DNA from: JARROD01 sp037384225
Lineage (GTDB): Bacteria; Pseudomonadota; Gammaproteobacteria; Pseudomonadales; Cellvibrionaceae
Assembly: GCA_037384225.1 (NCBI GenBank)
Contig: JARROD010000269.1
Span: 1 to 5,297 of the forward strand
Reading direction: 5' to 3'
DNA: 5,297 bases
This document shows, in pieces, positions 1 through 5,297 of this stretch (within the stretch, counting starts at the first letter, position 1; every line of letters begins with the position of its first letter). A program made the translations under genes and the position numbers. Below the pieces are notes generated by a model, which was not told where the DNA came from, made no database searches, and saw only the letters and a list, made by a program, of their open reading frames with translations.

Positions 1-148
1 CCCGGGTTATTGAGAAGTTACGGATTAAAGAAGGAGGCTGTGAATTTCACGGCATCAGCCTGTTCCGGTGCAGGATTCAGAGCAAAAACTGATTACCTGC
101 ACCTTAAGTCGGCGCAAATACCTGCAAAGACTGCCCCAACAACAATTA

Positions 149-165
149 CGCGTCAACATGGGGCA
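149..165. promoter_or_regulatory. Weak NtrC-binding site (distal) for glnA
   Basis: Set against the NtrC dyad TGCACC-N5-GGTGCA, the right half here is GGGGCA (5 of 6) and the left half CGCGTC (3 of 6). The central AACAT, as I recall, matches the centre of an E. coli glnA enhancer site. Its centre lies 31 bp upstream of the stronger site at 180-196, about three helical turns, so both would sit on the same DNA face. In E. coli two NtrC dimers are about 32 bp apart at -140 and -108. Here the centre is about -152 from the predicted transcription start. The spacing supports the call more than the base match does. Confidence 0.5.
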
Positions 166-179
166 ACAAACCTTCTTTC

Positions 180-196
180 TGCGCCATACTGGTGCA
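180..196. promoter_or_regulatory. Strong NtrC-binding site (proximal enhancer) for glnA
   Basis: The sequence TGCGCC-ATACT-GGTGCA matches 11 of the 12 conserved dyad positions of the NtrC consensus, with correct 5-bp centre spacing. Its centre is about 121 bp upstream of the start predicted from the sigma-54 promoter, a normal distance for an enhancer that contacts polymerase by DNA looping. NtrC-P bound here and at 149-165 would form the oligomer that remodels sigma-54 holoenzyme. The NtrC gene is in the same window (3772-5190). Binding itself is inferred from sequence. Confidence 0.82.
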
Positions 197-282
197 AAAC
201 ATGGCCACATCAATTTTGCCTGGGCCTGAAATATCTGTATTTTAAGCAGATTTAATAACACGTTATTGGTGAGATATAGGCA

Positions 283-298
283 TGGCACGTATTTTGCC
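283..298 (+). promoter_or_regulatory. Sigma-54 (RpoN) promoter of glnA
   Basis: TGGCACG at 283-289 and TTGC at 294-297 match 11 of 12 positions of the sigma-54 consensus TGGCACG-N4-TTGCW. The invariant GG (284-285) and GC (296-297) have the required 10-bp spacing. Transcription should start about 12 bases after the GC, near G309, giving a leader of about 153 nt. Together with the upstream NtrC-type sites this corresponds to the nitrogen-regulated glnAp2 promoter of enteric bacteria. It would be active when NtrC is phosphorylated and need no classical -35/-10 elements. Confidence 0.9.
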
Positions 299-308
299 GC
301 TTTTTAAT

Positions 309-461
309 GCAGGGAGCCAGTTTACGCTCTATTGCGCCCGATTTGCATTGCTGTCACCCAGGTGTGGTTGCAGCGAAACCAAGCAGACAAAGGTGCAAAG
401 GTTGCTTTTTCTGAAACTCTGTTAACCAACATCTCTGGTGCTGCCACTGTGGAGGACTCCA
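309..461 (+). other. Predicted glnA 5' leader
   Basis: This is the untranslated stretch between the predicted sigma-54 start and the glnA ATG. It ends with a strong Shine-Dalgarno, GGAGG at 451-455, six bases before the ATG. A small hairpin (GCAA 395-398 pairing with TTGC 402-405) followed by five T residues (406-410) is the only local structure I noticed. Its 4-bp stem is too weak to call a terminator. I recognise no riboswitch. The leader boundaries depend on the predicted start site. Confidence 0.5.
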
Positions 462-1868
462 ATGTCAGAGAAGACTCTGAACCTAATAAAAGAAAATGAA
501 GCTCGCTGGGTAGACCTGCGTTTTACCGATACCAAGGGTAAAGAACAACATGTCTCTATCCCGATCACTGAAGTCAGCGAAGATTTCTTTGAAGAGGGCA
601 AGATGTTCGACGGCTCTTCGATCTCCGGCTGGAAAGGTATTAATGAATCAGACATGATTCTAATGCCCGATGATTCTACTGCCGTTTTAGACCCCTTCAC
701 GGACGAGCCTACCGTTATTGTTCGCTGCGATATAGTTGAACCTTCCACAGGGCTCGGCTACGAGCGCGACCCTCGCTCAATTGCCCGTCGCGCTGAAGAA
801 TACTTGAATTCCACCGGACTGGGAGATACAGCCTATTTCGGACCGGAACCCGAATTTTTTGTATTCGACGATATCAAATGGAGTGCCGATATGTCCGGCG
901 CCTTTTATAAAATCAGCTCGGAAGAGGCCGCCTGGGCTTCCCAGCACAGCTTCGACGACGGCAATTTGGGCCACCGCCCGGGCGTTAAGGGCGGTTACTT
1001 TCCGGTGCCTCCGGTAGACTCTTTACACGACATTCGCGCCGCCATGTGTGCCGCCATGGAGCAAATGGGTCTCGGTGTTGAGGTCCATCACCACGAAGTG
1101 GGGACCGCCGGCCAGTGTGAAATCGGTGTCAGATTCAATACCCTGGTGAAAAAGGCTGATGAGGTCCAGATCCTTAAGTACTGTGTGCACAATGTCGCCC
1201 ACGCTTACGGCAAAACAGCTACATTTATGCCCAAGCCTCTGGTAGGAGACAATGGTAACGGAATGCACTGCCACCAATCCTTCTCCAAAGACGGAGAAAA
1301 CCAGTTTGCCGGTGACGGCTATTCCGGGCTCTCCGATAACGCGCTGTATTACATCGGCGGTATTATCAAGCACGCGCGTGCCATCAACGCCTTTGCCAAC
1401 GCTTCAACCAACTCCTACAAGCGTCTGATACCCGGTTTTGAAGCGCCGGTAATGCTGGCCTACTCTGCCCGCAATCGCTCCGCTTCGATCCGTATTCCCT
1501 ATGTTTCCAGCCCTAAAGGCAGACGCATTGAAGTGCGCTTCGGAGATCCAAGCGCCAACCCTTATCTGATGTTCGCTGCCATGCTAATGGCGGGCATTGA
1601 CGGTATCCAGAACAAAATTCACCCTGGGGATGCCGCCGATAAGGACTTATACGATCTGCCGCCGGAAGAAGCCGCTGAAATTCCAACGGTGTGCTCAAGC
1701 CTGGATCAAGCGCTGAAATGCCTGGATGAGGACCGCGCGTTCCTGACCGCTGGCGGAGTCTTCACCGACGACGCCATCGATGCCTACATCGCGTTGAAGG
1801 AAGAGGAAGTAGAGCGTTTGAACATGACCACTCATCCGGTTGAGTTCGATATGTATTACTCCGTCTAA
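462..1868 (+). CDS. glnA: Type I glutamine synthetase (GlnA)
   Basis: This cytoplasmic enzyme makes glutamine from glutamate, ammonia and ATP, and is the main ammonia-assimilation step under nitrogen limitation. The 468-residue protein aligns almost end to end with E. coli GlnA (469). The N-terminal beta-grasp part includes the Asp50 loop (FDGSS, 49-53). Visible active-site residues include Glu129 and Glu131 (GPEPEF), Glu212, Glu220, the NGNG loop 264-267 with His269, Arg321, the Glu327 flap, Arg339, Arg344, Glu357 and Arg359. Tyr397, in the motif LYDLPPEE, is the site adenylylated by GlnE, so this is the covalently regulated beta subtype that forms dodecamers. An upstream in-frame GTG at 438 would add eight residues. 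I prefer the ATG at 462 because GGAGG (451-455) is ideally spaced and the N-terminus then matches the family. An NtrC/sigma-54 promoter precedes the gene and a terminator follows it. Nothing appears broken. Confidence 0.98.
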   Translation: MSEKTLNLIKENEARWVDLRFTDTKGKEQHVSIPITEVSEDFFEEGKMFDGSSISGWKGINESDMILMPDDSTAVLDPFTDEPTVIVRCDIVEPSTGLGYERDPRSIARRAEEYLNSTGLGDTAYFGPEPEFFVFDDIKWSADMSGAFYKISSEEAAWASQHSFDDGNLGHRPGVKGGYFPVPPVDSLHDIRAAMCAAMEQMGLGVEVHHHEVGTAGQCEIGVRFNTLVKKADEVQILKYCVHNVAHAYGKTATFMPKPLVGDNGNGMHCHQSFSKDGENQFAGDGYSGLSDNALYYIGGIIKHARAINAFANASTNSYKRLIPGFEAPVMLAYSARNRSASIRIPYVSSPKGRRIEVRFGDPSANPYLMFAAMLMAGIDGIQNKIHPGDAADKDLYDLPPEEAAEIPTVCSSLDQALKCLDEDRAFLTAGGVFTDDAIDAYIALKEEEVERLNMTTHPVEFDMYYSV

Positions 1869-1871
1869 ACA

Positions 1872-1909
1872 ATAAGTAAACTGGCGGCATATAACCGCCG
1901 AACACTTAT
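1872..1909 (+). other. Extended stem-loop just after glnA
   Basis: An outer arm ATAAGT (1872-1877) pairs fully with ACTTAT (1904-1909), and an inner arm GGCGG (1883-1887) pairs with CCGCC (1895-1899). A small internal loop separates the arms and the apical loop has seven bases. It starts three bases after the stop codon and has no T-run, so it is not a terminator by itself. It could protect the 3' end of the glnA mRNA or act with the terminator downstream. The pairing is seen; the function is inferred. Confidence 0.5.
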
Positions 1910-1921
1910 CGCCAAATAAAG

Positions 1922-1947
1922 CCCGCTGTCTCGACGGCGGGTTTTTT
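1922..1947 (+). terminator. Rho-independent terminator of glnA
   Basis: CCCGCTGT (1922-1929) pairs with ACGGCGGG (1934-1941) through eight base pairs including one G-U, closed by a CTCG tetraloop. Six T residues (1942-1947) follow directly, then a further T-rich tract. This is a textbook intrinsic terminator. It should separate glnA from the downstream genes, so ntrBC expression is unlikely to rely mainly on read-through from glnA. Confidence 0.93.
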
Positions 1948-1950
1948 CTT

Positions 1951-1978
1951 TTTAGAGCAGGGAACTTAAGCGTATACT
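1951..1978 (+). promoter_or_regulatory. Possible sigma-70 promoter for the DUF4124 gene
   Basis: TATACT at 1973-1978 matches five of six -10 positions. TTTAGA at 1951-1956 matches four of six -35 positions, with a 16-bp spacer. The start would fall near 1985, almost on top of the Shine-Dalgarno (GAGGAGG, 1984-1990), giving an unusually short leader. Because a strong terminator lies just upstream, the next gene needs some promoter in this gap, which favours the call. The -35 match is modest and the T-rich tract is partly the terminator tail. Confidence 0.35.
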
Positions 1979-1997
1979 TCTCTGAGGAGGCCCCGGT

Positions 1998-2549
1998 ATG
2001 TCGCGAAATTCTCTATTTTTGACCCATTCACCCGCCCTGTTTCAGATTGGCGTGTTCTGCCTGGCAAGCTGCTTTTCTGTCAACGGCGCGGCTGACATCT
2101 ACAAAACAGTTGATGAAAATGGCAAGGTTATCTATTCCGACAATCCCAGGGGTAAAAAAATCGAGGCTGTCGACCTCCCCACGGTTAACAGGCAGCCGGC
2201 CCAACCCGTTATACAACAGCGGAAAAATATCGCCAACGCCACAACCGTGGGGCCGAAAAGCTACGACATCGATATTGAAACCCCTACCGACCAAACCCAT
2301 GTGCCGCCAGGTCAGCGCGACCTTATTGTCAACACCAGTATTACTCCCCCACTGTTTAAAAATCACAAAATACAGGTGCTTCTGGACGGCCAACTCCAGC
2401 AAAGCGGCCGTTCCAACAATGTGGTAATAAAGGAAATTTTTCGTGGTGCTCATCAGATTGAAGCCAGGGTTATCGATCAAAAAGGCAACACCCTGGGCCG
2501 CTCCGAAGCAGTAACCGTCTACGTCATACGTCCGACAGTCTCGAATTAA
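1998..2549 (+). CDS. Exported DUF4124-domain protein of unknown function
   Basis: The 183-residue protein has a hydrophobic export signal at its N-terminus (roughly residues 12-31). Residues 32-60 (ADIYKTVDENGKVIYSDNP and on) are the short tyrosine/aspartate-rich motif typical of DUF4124 proteins. A linker follows, and residues 88-178 look like an all-beta, immunoglobulin-like domain with conserved-looking PPGQRDL, LLDG and RGAHQIEARVID stretches. Signal peptidase I could cut after the Ala at 31. LASC at 22-25 also fits a lipobox, so a lipoprotein cannot be excluded, though a mature protein starting with ADIYK is typical of the family. GAGGAGG (1984-1990) sits seven bases before the ATG and fixes the start. 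It lies between the glnA terminator and the ntrBC promoter. Similar genes occur near glnA in Pseudomonas and relatives, from memory. The role is unknown; a periplasmic or cell-envelope location is inferred. Confidence 0.88.
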   Translation: MSRNSLFLTHSPALFQIGVFCLASCFSVNGAADIYKTVDENGKVIYSDNPRGKKIEAVDLPTVNRQPAQPVIQQRKNIANATTVGPKSYDIDIETPTDQTHVPPGQRDLIVNTSITPPLFKNHKIQVLLDGQLQQSGRSNNVVIKEIFRGAHQIEARVIDQKGNTLGRSEAVTVYVIRPTVSN

Positions 2550-2568
2550 TGCACGCAAAAAAACACTT

Positions 2569-2585
2569 TGCCCAAAATTGGTGCA
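2569..2585. promoter_or_regulatory. NtrC-binding site upstream of glnL-glnG
   Basis: TGCCCA-AAATT-GGTGCA matches 10 of 12 conserved dyad positions of the NtrC consensus, with a perfect right half and the correct 5-bp centre. Its centre is about 98 bp upstream of the start predicted for the sigma-54 promoter at 2649-2664, a suitable enhancer distance. A half-site-like TGCA (2550-2553) lies 32 bp upstream of the matching bases of the right arm, and its left partner is poor. The site implies that NtrC controls its own operon. Confidence 0.7.
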
Positions 2586-2648
2586 TAACACTGCGCTCTA
2601 CGCTACTATCATGCCGTTGAACTCACTCAATTAGAGCACTAATTAAAT

Positions 2649-2664
2649 TGGTGTGACTTTTGCA
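2649..2664 (+). promoter_or_regulatory. Probable sigma-54 promoter of glnL-glnG (ntrBC)
   Basis: TGGTGTG at 2649-2655 and TTGCA at 2660-2664 match 9 of 12 positions of TGGCACG-N4-TTGCW. The essential GG (2650-2651) and GC (2662-2663) are exactly ten bases apart, and the -12 half is perfect with a T-run before it. Transcription should begin near G2675, leaving a 34-nt leader before the glnL ATG. The mismatches are all in the CAC part of the -24 element, so it is probably weaker than the glnA promoter. The NtrC-type site 98 bp upstream makes chance less likely. Confidence 0.68.
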
Positions 2665-2708
2665 GGTTAACGAAGGATACCATAAGTAACCTCTGGAACC
2701 TAACGGGT

Positions 2709-3785
2709 ATGGCCGGCATCCCATATTTCAGACAGCTACTCGACAGCCTCAATACCGCTGTAGTTGTGGTCGATAATCAGCTTAGAGTGCGCCATCTTAA
2801 CTCAGCTGCCGAGATTCTACTGGAAGTCAGCAGCGCTCAGGTCTTCGGCTGCCCGATAACCCGCTACTTTCACGAGTCCGATTCTGCTGTCAAGGCACTC
2901 CAGGAAGCCGCTGTCGAGGCCCACACCTACACCAAACGCCGTGCCAGTTGGCAGATACCCAACGGACAAAAGCTGACAGTGGACTACTCTGTCACACCAA
3001 TGCCGAATTGCGATGGCCTGCTGATAGAAATCCAAAAACTGGATCGCTTGCTGCGTATCAGCCGTGAAGAGGCGCTCATGTCCTCCCAGCAAACCACCCG
3101 CAACCTGGTTCGCAGTATGGCCCACGAAATCAAAAATCCACTGGGTGGTATCCGGGGCGCCGCCCAACTCCTGGCGAGAGAATTACCCAACGACACTCTC
3201 GAAGAATACACACGCATCATCATTGATGAGGCCGACCGCCTGCGCAACCTCGTTGATCGCATGCTGGGTCCGCGCCAGCCGCTGCAATGGGAACCGGTCA
3301 ATATTCACGAAGTATTGGAAAGGGTCGCCTCTGTAACAAAAGCCGAGTCTGGCTCCAATATTGAAATCCTGCGCGACTACGATCCCAGTATTCCCGACCT
3401 GCCTGGCGACAAGGAGCTCCTGATTCAGGCGGTATTAAATATTGTCCGCAATGCCAAACAGGCACTACTGGAAGCCGGTATGGAAAAAGAAGGCTGTATT
3501 ACACTGCAAACACGCATTCAACGGCAGTTTACGATAGGCCGTTTTCACTATTCGCTGGTAGGACGCATCGGCATTATCGACAACGGCCCGGGAATTCCAT
3601 CCAAACTGGTTAAAGACATCTTCTACCCCATGATTTCGGGCCGCGCCGAAGGCACAGGCCTGGGGCTGGCCATTTCCCAGCAACTCATCAACCAACATCA
3701 TGGCCTGATTGAATGCGAAAGCCGGCCCGGCCGTACCCAGTTTTCACTCTATATCCCACTGGAACAACAACATGCAGAAAACTAA
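2709..3785 (+). CDS. glnL: Nitrogen sensor histidine kinase/phosphatase NtrB (GlnL)
   Basis: NtrB is the soluble sensor that phosphorylates NtrC when nitrogen is scarce and, with PII protein bound, dephosphorylates it when nitrogen is plentiful. The 358-residue protein has no transmembrane segment. It has an N-terminal PAS-like domain (about 5-110), a dimerisation/phosphoacceptor helix with the H-box MAHEIKNPLGG and His139, and a HATPase domain with the N-box NIVRNAKQAL (Asn248), G1 box DNGPGIP (291-297), F-box FYPMISGR (305-312) and G2 box GTGLGLAI (315-322). All catalytic motifs are intact, and length and H-box position match E. coli NtrB (349 residues). The ATG at 2709 is the first usable start in frame, since a stop at 2640-2642 closes the frame with no ATG, GTG or TTG between. 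The Shine-Dalgarno is poor (GGA at 2695-2697, eleven bases away). The stop overlaps glnG by 14 nt. Confidence 0.96.
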   Translation: MAGIPYFRQLLDSLNTAVVVVDNQLRVRHLNSAAEILLEVSSAQVFGCPITRYFHESDSAVKALQEAAVEAHTYTKRRASWQIPNGQKLTVDYSVTPMPNCDGLLIEIQKLDRLLRISREEALMSSQQTTRNLVRSMAHEIKNPLGGIRGAAQLLARELPNDTLEEYTRIIIDEADRLRNLVDRMLGPRQPLQWEPVNIHEVLERVASVTKAESGSNIEILRDYDPSIPDLPGDKELLIQAVLNIVRNAKQALLEAGMEKEGCITLQTRIQRQFTIGRFHYSLVGRIGIIDNGPGIPSKLVKDIFYPMISGRAEGTGLGLAISQQLINQHHGLIECESRPGRTQFSLYIPLEQQHAEN

Positions 3786-5190
3786 CCGTGTATGGATTAT
3801 TGACGACGACCGCTCCATCCGTTGGGTGCTGGAAAAAGCACTACAACAGGCAGGTATCGCAACCAATAGTTTCGATACCGGTGATGGTGCAATTTCGCAA
3901 CTATCGCGAGAGCAGCCCGACGCTGTGATCAGCGATATTCGTATGCCGGGCATCGATGGTCTGGCTCTGCTCAATACGATTCACAACGATCACCCCGAAA
4001 TGCCTGTTATCATAATGACAGCCCACTCAGACCTGGACAGTGCGGTAGCGGCCTATCAAGGCGGTGCTTTCGAGTACCTGCCAAAGCCTTTCGATGTGGA
4101 TGAAGCTGTGGCTGTAACCCAGCGCGCGCTGGCACACGCTGAAGAGCAGAAATTCGGCGAATCCACTGCCTCAATTCCGGATATGGGAGGGGAGATCATT
4201 GGTGAAGCGCCGGCCATGCAGGAGGTCTTTCGCGCGATAGGGCGCCTTTCGCAATCTAATATCACAGTACTTATTAACGGTGAGTCGGGAACCGGTAAAG
4301 AACTGGTTGCCCACGCGTTGCACCGCCACAGCCCGCGCCGTCAGGGACCGTTTATTGCGCTGAATATGGCAGCCATACCCCGGGATTTAATTGAGTCCGA
4401 GCTGTTCGGCCACGAGAAAGGTGCATTTACAGGTGCCGCGTCTCAACGTCAGGGGCGTTTCCAACAGGCCGATGGCGGCACCCTATTTCTTGACGAAATA
4501 GGCGACATGCCGGCTGAAACCCAAACTCGCTTGCTGCGGGTGCTGGCAGATGGTGAGTTTTATCGGGTCGGCGGCCACACACCCGTCAAGGTAGATGTGC
4601 GAATCATTGCCGCCACTCACCAAAACCTGGAATCACTTGTTGAAGGAAATCGCTTTCGCGAGGATTTATTCCATCGGCTCAATGTCATTCGTATTCATAT
4701 ACCAAAACTGTCGGATCGACGCGAGGACATTCCCAAGCTGGCACAACACTTTTTTCACAAAGCCGCCAATGAACTGGGCGTGGAACCCAAGGTGTTGTTG
4801 CCGGAAACGGAAAATTATCTGTGCAGCCTGGACTGGCCGGGCAATGTGCGGCAATTGGAAAACACTTGCCGCTGGATTACAGTGATGGCATCAGGGCGAG
4901 AAGTGCTAGTGCAGGACCTGCCCCCTGAGTTGATGGAGGGTAGGAATTCCAGTGCGCCGGCCGGAGATTGGGAGAAAGCACTGCGCCACTGGGCCGATCA
5001 GGCGTTGGCTAGAGGCCAACAAGATATCCTTTCTCAAGCAGTCCCCACCTTCGAGCGGGCGTTAATTGAAACGGCGTTAAAGCATACAGCGGGGCGCAAG
5101 CGGGATGCAGCCAATCTGCTGGGCTGGGGGCGCAATACCTTGACACGCAAACTCAAAGATCTCGGTATGGCGGAAAACGCAGACGACTGA
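3772..5190 (+). CDS. glnG: Nitrogen regulation response regulator NtrC (GlnG)
   Basis: NtrC is the sigma-54-dependent activator of nitrogen-limitation genes, including glnA. The 472-residue protein has three parts. The receiver domain (about 5-125) has the acidic pocket Asp11-Asp13, the phosphorylation site Asp55 (SDIRMPG) and Lys105. The AAA+ domain (about 142-380) has Walker A GESGTGKE (170-177), the sigma-54-contacting GAFTGA loop (217-222), Walker B TLFLDE (237-242) and WPGNVRQLEN (355-364). The Fis-type helix-turn-helix lies at about 428-465. All key motifs are intact and the length is close to E. coli NtrC (469). The frame is open upstream to 3709, but the ATG at 3772 gives the family N-terminus (RVWIIDDD) and has GGA at 3761-3763, eight bases before it. 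The start lies inside the last codons of glnL (14-nt overlap), which suggests translational coupling. It probably binds the sites at 149-165, 180-196 and 2569-2585. Confidence 0.97.
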   Translation: MQKTNRVWIIDDDRSIRWVLEKALQQAGIATNSFDTGDGAISQLSREQPDAVISDIRMPGIDGLALLNTIHNDHPEMPVIIMTAHSDLDSAVAAYQGGAFEYLPKPFDVDEAVAVTQRALAHAEEQKFGESTASIPDMGGEIIGEAPAMQEVFRAIGRLSQSNITVLINGESGTGKELVAHALHRHSPRRQGPFIALNMAAIPRDLIESELFGHEKGAFTGAASQRQGRFQQADGGTLFLDEIGDMPAETQTRLLRVLADGEFYRVGGHTPVKVDVRIIAATHQNLESLVEGNRFREDLFHRLNVIRIHIPKLSDRREDIPKLAQHFFHKAANELGVEPKVLLPETENYLCSLDWPGNVRQLENTCRWITVMASGREVLVQDLPPELMEGRNSSAPAGDWEKALRHWADQALARGQQDILSQAVPTFERALIETALKHTAGRKRDAANLLGWGRNTLTRKLKDLGMAENADD

Positions 5191-5297
5191 ATTCCTGGGT
5201 GTGCTTCTCGATCCGGTTATCGGCGTATTTAGCACTCCCGCTCCACAACACGCCTCCTTATCTATACCCATACCTCTTGCGGCCTCAAAATCAGACA
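5191..5297. other. Sequence after glnG, no feature supported
   Basis: The 107 bases after the glnG stop show no convincing gene, promoter or intrinsic terminator. The only pairing seen is a very short inverted repeat around 5213-5223 (CCG/CGG) without a T-run. A reverse-strand frame (5077-5271) runs back into glnG and looks like a shadow. The end of the ntrBC transcript is therefore not visible in this window. Confidence 0.5.

Larger units (their letters stand above)
1..461. other. Gene-free region upstream of glnA, mostly regulatory
   Basis: No protein in this stretch looks real. A + frame stays open from the window edge to 255, but it runs through the NtrC-type sites and its translation resembles no family I know. 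The supported content is regulatory: two NtrC-type sites, a sigma-54 promoter and the glnA leader, each listed separately. The first 100 bases also hold a short perfect inverted repeat (GTGAA-T-TTCAC at 40-50) and isolated NtrC-like half-sites (GGTGCA at 67-72, TGCACC at 98-103) that lack a properly spaced partner. The end of an upstream gene could lie in the first 90 bases, but this cannot be shown from the window. Confidence 0.7.

Noticed and set aside
3..92. 29-codon open stretch on the + strand that might be the C-terminus of an upstream gene
   Set aside because: The peptide (RVIEKLRIKEGG...) is plausible in composition but too short to recognise, and no start is visible. Sequence to the left would decide it.
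98..116. TGCACC followed by GGCGCA as a third NtrC dyad
   Set aside because: The span is 19 bp instead of 17, so the half-sites are wrongly spaced, and the right arm is imperfect.
203..219. Second sigma-54-like element (TGGCC ... TTTTGCC)
   Set aside because: The spacing from GG (203-204) to GC (218-219) is 13 bases instead of 10, which sigma-54 does not tolerate.
216..243. Possible sigma-70 promoter (TTGCCT, 16 bp, TATTTT) upstream of glnA
   Set aside because: Both hexamers are weak matches. A constitutive glnAp1-like promoter may exist, but this sequence does not establish it.
1..255. Open + strand frame from the window edge to a stop at 253-255
   Set aside because: The translation resembles no family, has several Cys and Trp in unlikely context, and spans both NtrC-type sites of the glnA enhancer.
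438..461. GTG start giving an eight-residue longer GlnA
   Set aside because: It would place the GGAGG Shine-Dalgarno inside the coding region, and the extra residues are absent from the family.
2604..2609. TACTAT as a sigma-70 -10 element for glnL
   Set aside because: No acceptable -35 hexamer lies 15-19 bp upstream.
2636..2654. GCACT ... GGTGT resembling an NtrC dyad over the glnL promoter
   Set aside because: The arms are nine bases apart instead of five, and the right arm is part of the sigma-54 -24 element.
5077..5271. 64-residue reverse-strand frame at the right end
   Set aside because: More than half overlaps the conserved DNA-binding end of glnG, and the translation resembles no known protein.

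Overview
This window carries the core of a bacterial nitrogen-control locus, all on the + strand: glnA (glutamine synthetase), a small exported DUF4124-type protein, then glnL/ntrB and glnG/ntrC (the NtrB-NtrC two-component system). The proteins closely resemble gammaproteobacterial homologues. Having a DUF4124 protein between glnA and ntrBC recalls Pseudomonas-like and Cellvibrio/Saccharophagus-like lineages more than enterics. GC content looks moderate, about half. The organism assignment is inference from protein similarity recalled from memory, not from a search.

Positions 1-461 contain no convincing gene. They hold what looks like a complete nitrogen-regulated promoter: two NtrC-type sites about three helical turns apart (149-165 weak, 180-196 strong), a near-consensus sigma-54 promoter (283-298), a leader of about 150 nt, and a strong Shine-Dalgarno. 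glnA (462-1868) follows with an intact active site and the adenylylation tyrosine at 397. It ends in an extended stem-loop (1872-1909) and a classic intrinsic terminator (1922-1947).

The exported protein (1998-2549) has its own Shine-Dalgarno and a possible sigma-70 promoter. It lies after the glnA terminator, so it is probably transcribed separately. The gap at 2550-2708 holds a good NtrC-type site (2569-2585) and a second GG-N10-GC sigma-54 promoter (2649-2664) just before glnL (2709-3785). glnL overlaps glnG (3772-5190) by 14 nt, which suggests translational coupling. Positions 5191-5297 show no supported feature.

The expected circuit is as follows. Under nitrogen limitation NtrB phosphorylates NtrC at Asp55. 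NtrC-P oligomerises on the upstream sites and drives sigma-54 RNA polymerase at glnA and, by inference, at its own operon. GlnA activity is also set by adenylylation of Tyr397. The system is well known, and I saw no undescribed system here. The points most worth following up are the predicted NtrC/sigma-54 autoregulation of ntrBC and the unexplained exported protein between the two nitrogen transcription units.
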